From Neurospora tetraspora (lineage: Eukaryota; Ascomycota; Sordariomycetes; Sordariales; Sordariaceae), in contig NW_026944390.1 in the NCBI RefSeq assembly GCF_033439725.1, positions 1,488,001 to 1,552,000 of the forward strand: a stretch of 64,000 nt of DNA, read 5' to 3'. The notes below the pieces were generated by a model. The model worked only from the letters and a program-made list of their open reading frames with translations, searched no databases and was not told the origin of the DNA. Below, one piece after another: positions 15,163 to 26,748 of this stretch (position 1 is the stretch's first letter; each line of letters opens with the position of its first letter). A program made the position numbers and the translations under genes.

Positions 15163-15195
15163 GGGAGACGGGAGACGGGAGACGGAAGACGGGGG
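15163..15195. repeat. GGGAGAC short tandem repeat
   Basis: About four imperfect copies of a 7-bp GGGAGAC unit lie 145 bp upstream of the ETF-alpha start codon, in its probable 5' leader or core promoter. Confidence 0.7.
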
Positions 15196-15272
15196 ACGGC
15201 GATCGATCGGGACCCGCCCCGGTGACTGGGTGAGCAATGCCAATGACGCTTTAGACGACGGCCTGCGACGGC

Positions 15273-15278
15273 CCGAGG
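15273..15278. promoter_or_regulatory. Possible Far-type (CCTCGG/CCGAGG) site upstream of ETF-alpha
   Basis: A CCGAGG hexamer lies about 255 bp before the ETF-alpha ATG. FarA/FarB/CTF1 zinc-cluster regulators of fatty-acid use bind CCTCGG and its complement. The match is only 6 bp, so chance is a real alternative; the biological fit is that ETF serves beta-oxidation. Confidence 0.3.
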
Positions 15279-15936
15279 TAAAGTGGTCAATGGCGACCCC
15301 CAGGTCCGGGGCCGCTAGCACTCAGCGCTACAGCAGGTCAACCCCCCTGTAGCTTCAGCACAGCAACAGCGACTTTCGGCCAAAAGCGGGCGGGCCACTT
15401 TTTGGCGGGGAACGGCCCAGCTGGTGTGGAGAAACCCGGGAGATGTGGCTGAGAGGAGAGCACAGTGTGGCTCGTGTAAGATGAAACACAGTCGGAGAGT
15501 GGCTGGTTTGTTGGTGTGTCTCCACGTGACCGATCCTTCCTCGCTGAGCTCTTCCGCCAAGAGACGGAACAAGGTGAGCTGCGGCGGGCACGCCTGCTTG
15601 TCAACTCAGCAGGCCCATTCACTTCACCGGCGTGGCCAGGCGCGAAATTCATTTGTTGCATTTTCTCCAACGCGACGACATCACGAACAGCCCCCCTCCC
15701 CGGACAAGACCCATCGCAAATACAACACTTTTGCGCCGCAAACCATCGAGTTCGATTCCCTTGTGATACGGCATTGGTCCTTTGCAGATTTACTAGCATA
15801 CACAACGCGCTCGGAGAACATTCAAATCAATTGCATCAATCTTCATCCACTCCCTCCCTCTCCATCATCCAAAGCCCAGAGCAGCCGCCGCGTGTTTGTC
15901 GCCCACCTCATCCTCCACCACCTAGCCGCCGTCGCC

Positions 15937-18169
15937 ATGGAGGAGGGATCCGTTAACTACGGCACGCCCAACAATGGTGCGTCGCCAAGTGCGAATCCTA
16001 TTTTAGCACAACCACCTTTGCCAGACAACACCACTGGCAACCAGAGCGAAGGTAAAGCCCATTCCTGGCGTTTGCCCCCAATCATCCCTGGCTACGGCAT
16101 GTCAATCTTGTATTTTAGCGCATACTCTAACACTGCGGTTGTTGTGCGTTCAGATGTACAGATGGGCGAAGGCCCCGAACCAACCATCAAACAAGATGAC
16201 AGCACGCCGGCTCCCGGTGCTGCATCCGCCACTCCCCTAGATGCCTCCGAAGGGGCCGTCGGCGCGGTAACAGCCCCCGAAGACGAAGAGATGGGTGATG
16301 CACCCAAAGAAGAGACAGCTCAGAATGGCGATAGCGCCAGCGCCAACGAAGGCTCCGGCGATGTCGCCAAAACAAAAGAGCAGATCGGCAATGCTGCGCG
16401 AGAGCATGTCATCTCACAGACGCACGCCATCGTCCTTCCCAGCTACAGCACCTGGTTTGACAGGAACACCATTCACAACATTGAGAGGAAAGCGCTGCCA
16501 GAGTTCTTCAACAACAGAAACCGCAGCAAGACGCCTGCCGTATATAAGGACTATCGCGACTTCATGATCGACACCTACCGACTGGTCCCATACGAGTACC
16601 TCACTGTCACAGCCTGCAGACGTAACTTGGCTGGCGATGTTTGCGCCATCATGCGCGTCCATGCTTTCCTTGAACAGTGGGGTCTTATCAACTACCAGGT
16701 GAGCTTCTACAGCTTCCCGCTATCAGCCTTTTGTCCATGCTGACCTTCTTGAACAGGTTGATGCCGACCAGCGGCCATCGCATGTCGGCCCCCCATTTAC
16801 CGGTCACTTCAAGATCATTGTCGACACCCCTCGTGGTCTTCAGCCATGGCAGCCCGCTGCGGACCCTGCCCTCGTCGAAGGAAAGCCCAGCAAGGACACC
16901 GAAGCGAAGGCTACCGCCACACCTGTACCCAAGAGCGAACAGACACTCGAGTTGGGACGCAACATCTACGAGGCCAATGCTAAGAACAACAAGTTGAACA
17001 AGACCAACGGAGAGACCCCGGCCACTAACGGCGCGTCGGAAACCGATGCTCTTACCAAGGCACCTATCGCCAAGGTCATCTGCTGCAACTGCGGCATCGA
17101 CTGCACTCGGATCTACTACCACAGCTCACAGGCCGATGTTAACTCGAAGACGAAGTACGACATGTGCCCCAGTTGCTACCTGGAAGGCCGCCTTCCAGCC
17201 AACCAAACCAATGCCAGTTACACCAGGATGGAGAACCCGACATACACCTCGATTCTCGACCGCGACGCGCCCTGGAGCGATGCCGAGACTCTCAGGCTTT
17301 TGGAGGCGCTCGAGAGGTACGACGATGACTGGGGTGAGATCGCTGAGTACGTCGGAACAAGGACGCGCGAGGAGTGCGTGCTGCAGTTCCTGCAGCTGGA
17401 TATTGAGGACAAGTACCTGGAATCTGAGAAGCTGGATGCCCCCGTTGGACTGCAAATGCTGGGCAGCCACGGAGGGCAGCTTCCGTTCAGTCAAGTTGAC
17501 AACCCCGTCATGTCTGTTGTTGGATTTCTCGCCAGCCTTGCGGATCCGGCCAGCACAGCAGCGGCCGCCGGGAAGTCAGCAGAGCTTCTCAAGCAAGGAC
17601 TGCGCAACAAGCTTGAGGGTGGGGCTGAAAGTACAGAGTCGGAGGATAAGGGCAAGGAGAAGGAAAAGAGTGGCGACTCGATGGAGCTGGATATCAGGCA
17701 GGAGACTACAACAACTACAACGACCATGACCACAACCACCACAACAACCAAGGCATCGGCATTGGCCAACATCCCGCTCGCAACCATGGGCGCCAGAGCC
17801 GGCGGCCTTGCCTCGCACGAAGAGAGGGAAATGACCCGTCTCGTATCGGCAGCGGTGAATGTGACACTGGAGAAGATGGAGTTGAAGCTCAAGTACTTCA
17901 ACGAGATGGAGGCTATTTTGCAAGCCGAGAGGCGAGAACTTGAGCGCGCTCGCCAGCAGCTGTTCTTGGACCGCCTATCATTCAAGAAGCGGGTACGCGA
18001 AGTCCAAGAAGGGCTCAAGACGGCCGCTGCGGTTGGTGGAGAGCAGGGCGTCAAGCTGGCCCAAGAGGCGTTGACGGACGGGCAGCGGATGAGCTTCCAC
18101 GCGCCACCGGCGGTTGGATCAGTTCAACCCCTGAGCGCAGAAGGCCAGCTGAAGACATACGAGGCATGA
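15937..18169 (+). CDS. rsc8: SWI/SNF-RSC chromatin remodelling subunit (SWI3/RSC8 family)
   Basis: Core scaffold subunit of SWI/SNF-type nucleosome remodellers, nuclear. Exons 15937-16051, 16154-16698 and 16757-18169 give 690 aa. Domains in order: an acidic N-terminus; a SWIRM domain (about 132-222, [20 protein letters not shown] through [13 protein letters not shown]); a ZZ-type zinc finger (about 328-365, with ICCNCGIDC and MCPSCY); a SANT domain (about 392-440, [20 protein letters not shown]); and a C-terminal predicted coiled coil (about 585-650, Glu/Lys/Arg/Leu-rich). A Thr-rich run ([14 protein letters not shown]) precedes the coiled coil. The first intron (16052-16153) is 102 nt long and contains no in-frame stop, so retention would add 34 residues; I splice it because it has good GTAAAG/CAG borders. 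Fungi have two such paralogues (Swi3- and Rsc8-like); I cannot be sure which this is. Confidence 0.92.
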
Positions 18170-20365
18170 GTCGCCTCCAGAATCGGGTTTGTTTGAAAAA
18201 CACGTAACGGTCTACGAGCGGAAATTGGTACAAGTGTTGTATAATGTTACTACTATAAGTATTACTTGCTGCTTCCGCTCTCCGTGTGTTGGTTGGTGGG
18301 TAGGTGGTCGTGGTAGCGGTACTCATCCATTGTGGATTTCGATGTGAAAAGAACGGAATGATCACCGTCCAAATGTTCTTCTTTTCATGTTCCCTATTGG
18401 TTCTCGCTGTGTTACAGGCGTCAACATTGGATTATTAGGAGTTGTGTTTTTCGCTCGGTTATCCGGCTACACAAGATTGACACTGAGCTCTTCGGTTGTT
18501 ACACGAAAGATCAAGCTCATGTATGATGTACAAGGAATAGAAACAGAAATTACCTAGCCACGTATTGGATCCGAATCAAAGCCACTTAAGAAACGATACT
18601 CGATAGGATAGCTTTTTTCCAATCCGTGATGTTCACAGATCAACAGCAGGGATTCTCCAATGGCGAACGTTCAACACGTGCATCTCAACGTAAGCGCGGC
18701 AAGAATTCCAAAAAGCTCATAAGCTCTTGCGTCGCGTGCCGTTACATTGACATCCGTCAAACCGTCTTTCGCGAAATTTTGAAATCCTGCAGCCTTCTGT
18801 GACATGATGTCTGTGGTTGTTCCTTTGTGGTGTTGTTGCCAAGTTGGATGACATGTGAAAGCCTCCTCCCCCTAAGCGGAACCTCAGCTGACTAATCATA
18901 TGTCTCAAAGACTTTCTCATCTCCGGCATCCGCTAACCCGCAGAAACCCGCAACCCCGGGCCCGGCTTGGTAAAGTTGAAGGGAAGTGGAAAAGTGACGT
19001 GACTTGTTGGGGCTTCTGTTCCATATCACAACACACACTGGATCAGTGACACTGGACGCGGAAAGGGATGATTGACGACGGATGGTGGGACAGCATGTTA
19101 GTCTGTCAGCAGCCGGAAGGGAACCACTTGAGATGTCAGCAGGAGAGAAAGGATGAGGCACACTTCGTCTGGCTCTGTGCATAAGAAGACGAGCCGGACA
19201 TATGGATGAGATGAGCTTTTGGCATTTGACGCGCACCAATTCGATGAAGATCAACTTCGATCCCGATGAACGGATGAAGGCTGCAGTTGAGATTGAACTC
19301 ATTTGGGTTCAGTTGAGGGAAGAAAGACATCCACCCACCACACACCACCGGCAAAACGTGGGGTTGAACCTTCTTCCTGTCTGGGACTCTGGGGCCTGGG
19401 GAGAGAGTTTCTTGGCAATCGTCAATGCCGTCGGCTACTTTTGAGCCTCGGCTCGAGGGGTAAATGGGGCAGCCAGTCGGTCACTCGGACAAGCGCATCC
19501 ACTTTTTTTGTTCATTGTACCTCTGTCCTCTACGTAGCCTACGGCGTATGCTCGGCCTCTCATATCATTCCAGCGGTCCAGACAGCGAATGCAATATGTA
19601 ACTGCCCCACGTTTTTTGTTCCTCCCAATCCAATCCCAGCTGAACGGGCAGTTGGAGAAAAAAGAGACGGAAGATGGGGGAAATGGGGGAGAGAAGAACG
19701 TGCGGGCGGAAGGTCCCCGCTAACGGGTACACAGACAGGTACATAGGATGGAATGAGAACAGACAGGTACCACGACTGCGGAATCAAGCACCAGCATCAT
19801 GGACACAGGACGACCATCATGGGATCTGATCTGAACAAACAGATGGACATTAGTCGACGACATGGTGAGCAGAGAATACCGTAGTATAGGCTCACTCGCT
19901 CTCAGTGGGGGGTAGCATTGGTTGGATTTTATATCTTCCAGTTTTGGAGACAAAGCCTCGGCCTGCAAAAGTAGACCCTCAAGGTACCGTACAATAAGTC
20001 CGCCGGCCAAGGTTTCATGTCGGTGGTGGTTTGTCTCCCGTGCCCCGGTCCCCCCGTCTTGCCCGTCTCCATTGACAACCACCATTCCCCCATGGGCCAT
20101 CCAGTCCACCTCCGCGAGTAAATAATATCCACGAGACAAGTCCAAAAGTGTCCACTTGTTCCGAGCTACCGAGTCGCAGTCGGCAGCAGCCCTCAAGGTG
20201 TACATCATACAAGTACCCACCGCCCCCCCGTCTGCCTCACTGCCCAGCTTTCTCTTTTTTTCCCTTTTCCGCCTCCCGTTCCCCGTTTCCCGTCTTCACT
20301 GCTTGTTATTGTTTCTTCCTCGTCTTCTTCTTCTTAGCTCCACCATCGTCCGTGGTTATTGAGTA
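18170..20365. other. 2.2-kb spacer between RSC8 and carnitine acetyltransferase
   Basis: There is no convincing coding region. The region should contain the RSC8 3' end and a long promoter/leader of the carnitine acetyltransferase gene, with pyrimidine-rich stretches just before its ATG (20215-20340). CCTCGG hexamers lie at 19446-19451 and 19956-19961. Short open frames on both strands have no recognisable features. Confidence 0.5.
19956..19961. promoter_or_regulatory. Possible Far-type CCTCGG site upstream of carnitine acetyltransferase
   Basis: A CCTCGG hexamer lies about 405 bp before the start codon, and a second copy at 19446-19451 lies about 915 bp before it. FarA/FarB regulators bind this hexamer in Aspergillus and act on carnitine acetyltransferase-type genes. 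The identity is 6 bp only. Confidence 0.3.
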
Positions 20366-22431
20366 ATGTTGGCTTCCATTGTGCGATCTGAGGCTCGGTC
20401 TACTACGCTTAGACACCTCTTTAGACAACCAACTTCCGCTGCTTTTACCCCTCTTGTAAGTCATGAACGGTCTCCCTTCCTTGTTGCGCGCACGCGACTC
20501 ACTGACTCCCTTCGGCTGTTCAGAGAATCTCCGCCATGGCGCAAACAAGGAAGAACAGCTCCCTCCCCGCCGGCTATGTCGAGGACAAGTCCAAGGGCCC
20601 CATGCTCCGCTTCCAGGAGTCTCTCCCCCGTCTGCCCGTCCCTACCCTCGAGGAGACGGCTGCCCGCTACTACCAGTCTCTGAAGCCCCTTCTCAGCCAA
20701 CAGGAGCTCGAGAACAGCAAGAAGGCCATTGACGCTTTCATTGCCCCCAATGGTCCTGGTCGCAAGCTCCAGGAGAAGCTCGTCGCTCGTCGCGAGGACC
20801 CCAAGCACAAGAACTGGCTCTCCGAGTGGTGGAACGATGCGGCCTACCTCTCCTACCGCGACCCCGTTGTCCCCTACGTCAGCTACTTCTACTCTCACCG
20901 CGATGACCGCCGCCGCCGCGACCCCGCCAAGCGCGCCGCTGCCATCACCACCGCCGCTCTCGAGTTTAAAAAGATGGTCGACCAGGGCACTCTCGAGCCC
21001 GAGTACATGAAGAAGCTCCCCATCTGCATGGACTCTTACAAGTGGATGTTCAACGCCAGCCGCGTTGCTGCCAAGCCCGCCGACTACCCTGTCAAGTTCA
21101 GCGCCGACGAGCACAAGTACATCCTCGTCATCCGCAAGAACCAGTTCTACAAGATCTACCACGAGGTTGGTGGCAAGCAGCTCAACACCACTGAGCTCGA
21201 GCAGGCCTTCAAGCGCGTCTACGAGCTCGCCGCTTCGCGCGCCCCCGCTGTTGGTGCTCTCACCTCCGAGAACCGCGACGTCTGGACCGACGCCCGCGCC
21301 ACTCTCCTCTCCGCCGACCCCAAGAACGCCAAGGCTCTCGAGGCCATTGAGGCTTCTTCCTTCGTCGTCTGCCTTGACGATGCCGCCCCCGTCACCCTCG
21401 AGGAGCGCGCCCACCAGTACTGGCACGGTGACGGCCAGAACCGCTGGTACGACAAGCCTCTCCAGTTCATCGTCAACGACAACGGCACCTCCGGTTTCAT
21501 GGGCGAGCACAGCATGATGGACGGCACCCCCACCCACCGCCTCAACGACTTCGTCAACGACGTCATCTTCAACAACAAGCTCGACTTCTCCGACCCCTCG
21601 GTGCGCTCCAACATGCCCGAGCCCGAGGCCATCAAGTTCACCGTAACCAAGGAGGTCCAGGCCGAGATCGACCGGGCCATCACCGACTTCAACAACGTCA
21701 TCGGCCAGCACCAGCTCGCCGTGCAAGGCTTCCAGGGCTACGGCAAGGGTTTGATCAAGAAGTTCAAGTGCTCCCCCGACGCCTTCGTGCAGATGATCAT
21801 CCAGCTGGCCTACTACAAGATGTACGGCAAGAACCGCCCCACCTACGAGTCGGCCGCCACCCGCCGCTTCCAGCAGGGCCGCACTGAGACGTGCCGCTCC
21901 GTCAGCGAGGCCAGCGTGGCCTTCTGCAAGGCCGCCAACGACGCGAGCGTCGACGACAAGACCAAGGTCGAGCTCTTCCGCAAGGCCATCGACTCCCACC
22001 TTGAGTACATCTCGGCCGCCTCGGACGGCAAGGGCGTCGACCGCCACCTGTTCGGCCTCAAGCGCCTGCTCGAGCCCGGCCAGGAGGTCCCCGCTTTGTA
22101 CCAGGACCCCGCCTACGGATACTCGAGCTCGTGGTACCTGTCTACTTCCCAGCTGAGCTCCGAGTTCTTCAACGGATACGGATGGAGCCAGGTTATTGAC
22201 CAGGGATTCGGTATTGCTTATATGATTAACGAGAACAGGTTTGTTTCTCCGCTCCTTCTCTCCCATGACATTGGATGAAAATGCTAACATGTGAACCTTC
22301 ACAGCCTCAACTTCAACATCGTCTCCAAGGGCCTCGGCTCCGACAGGATGAGCTACTACCTCAACGAGGCCGCCAACGACCTCCGCGATCTCCTTACCCC
22401 CACTCTCGAGGCTCCCAAGTCCAAGCTCTAA
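20366..22431 (+). CDS. cat2: Carnitine O-acetyltransferase, mitochondrial/peroxisomal
   Basis: Transfers acetyl groups between CoA and carnitine so that acetyl units can move between peroxisome, cytosol and mitochondrion; needed for growth on acetate and fatty acids. Exons 20366-20455, 20524-22238 and 22305-22431 give 643 aa. Exon 1 is a 30-residue basic leader (MLASIVRSEARSTTLRHLFR), and the protein ends in SKL, a canonical peroxisomal PTS1. A second in-frame ATG at 20536 (MAQTRKNSSLPAGYVEDK) would give a leaderless form. The choline/carnitine acyltransferase signature is intact: catalytic His359 in GEHSMMDGTPTHRL. The family core begins at LPRLPVPTLEETAARYYQSL. The third intron border shows a clear GCTAACAT branch site. 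The very strong C-ending codon bias suggests high expression. Dual targeting is known for yeast Cat2 and Aspergillus AcuJ; here it is inferred from sequence. Confidence 0.96.
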
Positions 22432-23487
22432 GCTCTAGATTATAGGCTTTGAGTTAGGGTATGGTATGGGAAGTTGAAGAAGGTGTGGAAGGGAAGATAA
22501 AGATAGGAAGGACATGAAAGGGGTTCTTGGATAAAGGAAAAAGACACACACATAGAATCCGCAAGGCGGAAGGCGGAAATCTGAAGACGAAGAAGACGAA
22601 GAAGAAGAAGAAGGAAGAAAGAAGAACAGTAGCATGCATGTTGTACCAGTCCATTTTTAGCTATATCATCATGTCCCAATTTTTTTTTTTTTTTTTTAGT
22701 TATACCATCTGTATTTACATCTAGCTAAGGTGGTTTTTGGGGGGTATTAACTGGCATATCTGAAGAGTGAGTTGCATCAAGTCTTCCTCCTGGTCCCATT
22801 ATTATTGTCTTAGGATGAATGTGATTGATTGACCTTGGTGGGATACGGCCTATCGGGAATGTTTAACCTGTCACCGACCGCATGTAGTTTGGTGGCTAAC
22901 GCACCAAGAGTACTGACGAAAGTATCAAGATACTAAAGATGAAGAAGAAAAGAGGAAGCAATTTTACATCAGATGGAAGAGGCAAGGGATCTTTCTTACG
23001 TGTAATGAGAGACAGGATGGAAGACCAAAGACCAGATGGAAAGCAAAAGGGTCCGACAGCTGCTGGCATGTGCCATCACATAGCCGGGTAAGGTGTGGTT
23101 CAACTTGTCCACAACCTGTTGATAAGCTGTCGGTAACCTTCTACTAGATTATTAAGTAGTTGTGTAAAGCTCTCCGAAGGTTCCTGTCGCCCAAACTTCT
23201 CAAAATTATGATCTTCAACACAATGATCTTCAACACAATTTATTTCATTTCAGCACCTTGATACGCTCTTGCGACTAACAAACAAGAAAAAAAGATGTGT
23301 GAATGAATTCTTTCTAACCTCCTGCTAATAACCAATAACCAATGACCACTGCTTGCCGCTCAGCTCGGCTACTTTCTTCCCCCATCCCTATAACCCTCCC
23401 TATACGCTCTTATACTCTTCATTCCGCTCTTAAGCGTACCTACACTATCCATTCATCCAATTCCTATACACAAGCCATTTCTCTCTC
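22432..23487. other. Convergent spacer carnitine acetyltransferase / BRO1
   Basis: This 1.06-kb AT-moderate spacer holds two 3' ends. It includes a purine-rich AAG/GAAGA stretch near 22585-22625 and an 18-nt T run. No gene is seen. Confidence 0.5.
22680..22697. repeat. Poly-T tract
   Basis: An 18-nt uninterrupted T run lies in the 3' flank of the carnitine acetyltransferase gene. It is simple homopolymer with no evidence of a retroposed tail (no duplicated flanks noticed). Confidence 0.8.
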
Positions 23488-26400
23488 TCACTTCCAAGCA
23501 CTCAACCCAGCCCAAGGATCACCCCCTCCCCCTCCCTGCTGCTGATACTGCGGATGTTGCGGCGGCGGCTGTCCCCACCCCCCCTGCTGCCCCTGCGGCC
23601 CCTGCGGCCCCTGCTGCGCCGACCCCGGCCTTCCAATGCCCGGATTACCCATGGCACCCGCATAATACTCGTTTCCGCCGTAGTGTACCGTCTGCTGCGG
23701 TCCCAGCGGCGGGGGGCCTGGAGGCGGCGGGGGAGGAACGAAGCCTGGAGGGACGTAGCCTCCTGGCTGCGATTGCTGCGTTTGGCCAGGTTGCCCACCC
23801 TGGGGATTCAATGCCGAGGGGTTGCCGTACGTCGTCAGGCTGTAAGGGCGAGAATGGGCGAATGAGGTTTGCGTCGGCGGCGGAGAGGCGGGGTGGCGGC
23901 CGGGACCGATGTTGAAGCTTGTTTGGTTGGGCGGTGGGGAGGCGGGGCCGGGGATGCGGCCGAGGGAGCTGGGGTTGTATTGTTGGTAGGGGGTCTGTTG
24001 CTGGCCCCCGGGGTTGTGGGCGATTTGTGTGGCCGGCGGCGAGGCGGGATACTGGGTAGAAAAGTTGGATTTTTGGTAGGCTGACAATGGGGTGCTGGAG
24101 ACAGCTGCCGGAGCGAAGGATAAGGGGGCGGGTGTAGGTCGGCCTCCTGATCCCGATGAGGGCTTGGGGGAGGTCGGTGATGGGTCCATGGACATGCGCT
24201 CCATGAGGTTCTTCAACCGCTCTTGTTCCAGCGCGGCGTGGGAGCTCTTGTTGGCAGCCCGGTCCTGCTCGATCTGGTTGAGAAGCTGGGCGCCCTCCGC
24301 TCTACGGTTGTTAACAAAGGCCTCTACATTCTTTTCCAGGCTCTCGGCTTCTTGTCGCATATCCTTATACCAGTTCTTGGCACTCTGCAGACCCGCCTCA
24401 AGGTCCAAGAACTCTTGGTAGGCACGTTTGTACTTGTTGATAACGGAGGCGCGCGATCTTTGTACCGACTCGTATCGGCTTTGGTCGGCACGAACTCGCT
24501 TGTCCTGAAGGAGATTGTTGAATGTTACTGTAAGCTCCCTCATAAGAGCAGCCTGCTTGTGTGATGCTTGCACAAGGCGGTTCTGATGAGGCCTGAACTT
24601 CTCCAGTTCCTGCTGGAAGAGTTGCTGCTCATAGTTCGCGATCGACTTCTTGTTGAGAATAAGAATTTGGGAAATATCATCACTGTGTGCCTTTTGTTTT
24701 GTCAGCTCTCAGTAAACCACACACGCCCCTTCATGGTGACAGCATACCTTTTGCTTCAGATCCTGTAGTACCTGCAGACGCTCCTTCTTCACCAAGCTAA
24801 GCTTCTTCAGAATATCCTCCACCTTTTGGATCTGTTCAACCACACTCGGGCCACCGTCATCAAAATCGGCATCCAGGAGATTCGGCTCGACGGTAGCGGG
24901 GCTATTCGGGTTCGACTTTCGCAACTTCTTGACTGCCCTCTGGAACAACTCATCGATCTCTCCATGCTGCGCAGCCTGGCGCATCTCATCCAACTCGTTT
25001 TCGTTGGCTCTGAGCTTTGTCGCGAGTTGTCCATCGCTCTTCGCTGCCACTTCCAAAGCCTCCCTATACCTCCTGATGTCGGTTCTGAGCGTAGTAGTCA
25101 ACCGCGAACTTGGCTGCTGTGTCCATTCCGCGTCGTACTTGGAACGCATCTTTTCACACACGCTTTCCTCCATGTCCAACTGTCTGCTGCTCTTATCCAG
25201 TATCGTGGAAATGGCCTGCTTCTCGGTATGAAGATATTCGAAGATTTTGTGGGGATTTTCGTGATCCGCGACATCCACGCACCATGTCCTAAAGTCTTCG
25301 TCTGGAAGGATATCCTGGTCGAATCCTCCCTTCAAAACCTGAAGGGCGCCTGGAAGCCTGAGATAGTCCAGACTAGCCGCCATCTCGCTGTTTGCGGTCT
25401 CTACCCTTTCCGTCTCTGCTCTCACCAGCTTAGCCTTCTCTTCATCGTACAAGCTAGCAGATTCGGTGACCGCGAGAGGCACAATCTTTGCGAACAGATC
25501 GGGGCCAGTAATCCGTTGAATATCCTGGCCGGCGTATAGCTCGCTGACGGGTATCGGTTTCGCAGCCGGCAGCTTTGGGACCGGTGTAACGCTGGCCTCC
25601 GCAGGTACGGGCTGATGGTAGATCATGTCGTTTTCCTGGTTGAGTTCCTCTAACTTTTCCTTGACAGTTGCGAGGTGTCTCTTGGTAGCATCTGCTAGAA
25701 TGTGCCCGCAATCGGAGGTTAAATTCGAGTTCGGGGGCACTGAGCTGGGGAAACTGTTTGCCATTTTGTTCGCTTCCTTGGCAAGGCTTTGAGCAATCTC
25801 AAGACGCGCAATGGCCACACCATAAGAGTTTGCGTCCTCGTCAGCGAGGGCTTGGTAGTACTGGGCTAGCGAGTTCATGAAGTTAAGCTTGATCTGTTGT
25901 TTTTCGTCAGTTTTGCCCTTCGTTTCCCATCCTTCCTGATCCAGACTCAACGCCAAAACAACTTACCTGGACCATAGACAGCCAAACTTTCTCGAAAATG
26001 GCTTTGGTGACGTTTTCCTGAACGCCCTCAACAGCCTGGGCGTAGAGAGCGGCCGCCTGGCTAGAAAGCTTGGCGAGCAGACCATTCTTCTTCTGATCAG
26101 CAATCTGCTTCTCAAGGAAGACCTCTTGCGCCTGGGCCAGCATGATACTGATCAGTGTCTTGACCGTTTCCCTGCTCAGATCCGAAGAGGGCGCGTGGAG
26201 GAAGTTCTCGTTGATGTAGGTGAACATGCCGGCCGAGGCCTGGAACGAGTGGTATGCCGTCTTGAGTCCGGCCTCCTCGGTTCGCAATTGGTGTGCCGCA
26301 TGGCAGGATAGAACGGCGGAAATGTTGAAGATGATGGAGGCCTTTTCAAAAGCCAGCGAGTGTTGCGCTGTGGGCTTGTGGGTGAAAGCGTCGAACCTAC

Positions 26401-26748
26401 AGAACCAGCAGATGGTTAGAAACCGATGTGTCCGGCCCGCATTGTTCAGCAGTGCTGGAGAGGACAATACCATGTAAAGGATATCTTGATGTTCTTCTCG
26501 TCCACCGGAAATCTCAAATCCAAAAGCTCGAGCTGGCCGTAGTAGCGATAGAGCAGGTCCCTTCCGGACGTGCTGTCCTTCCCGGCGCCTCGCATATCCT
26601 GGCGCAACCTGTTGAGGGTCGCGCATTCTTCGGCATAGCGCTCCGGGTCATCGCCGTAGGTGTTCTGGATGTAGTTCTTGAGGGGAGCAACCCAGTCGAT
26701 CTCGTTGGTGGCCTTGAGAGGCACCGAGATCATGGACGCCTGCACCAT
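23488..26748 (-). CDS. bro1: BRO1-domain ESCRT-associated protein (vacuolar sorting)
   Basis: Endosomal ESCRT-III partner (Bro1/ALIX family) needed for cargo deubiquitination and sorting into multivesicular bodies. Exons on the minus strand are 26471-26748, 25967-26396, 24748-25893 and 23488-24690, giving 1018 aa. The start MVQASMISVPLKATNEIDW opens the BRO1 domain (about 5-385), which includes LLYRYYGQLELLDLRFPVDE and FEKASIIFNISAVLSCHAAH. A coiled V-domain follows (about 400-770), then a Pro/Gln/Gly-rich tail of about 230 residues ending PWAGLSAWK. Exon 4 is placed after an AAAAG acceptor rather than the nearer CACACAG because only the former keeps the frame (AHSDDISQILILNKK). The related PalA/Rim20 also has a BRO1 domain; length and the N-terminal motif favour BRO1. 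Confidence 0.93.

Larger units (their letters stand above)
15019..15936. other. Divergent promoter region ETF-alpha / RSC8
   Basis: This 0.92-kb spacer lies between two divergent start codons. It holds a short GGGAGAC tandem tract at 15163-15195 and a CCGAGG hexamer at 15273-15278, both listed separately. An open frame running in from 15424 toward the RSC8 start has no family resemblance before 15937 and is probably chance. Confidence 0.5.

Noticed and set aside
15745-15765. GAGTTCGATTCCC, resembling a tRNA B box
   Set aside because: There is no matching A box at the right distance and no acceptor-stem pairing, and it lies in the RSC8 leader.
16052-16153. Reading the RSC8 gene without its first intron
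   Set aside because: Possible because the segment is open, but GTAAAG and CAG borders and the hydrophobic character of the insert argue for splicing; kept as a finding rather than as the gene model.
20461-22302. 613-codon open frame on the minus strand opposite carnitine acetyltransferase
   Set aside because: It mirrors a strongly codon-biased gene whose third positions are nearly all C/G. Its Leu/Val/Gly-rich repetitive composition is typical of an antisense shadow, and the plus-strand frame has full family motifs.
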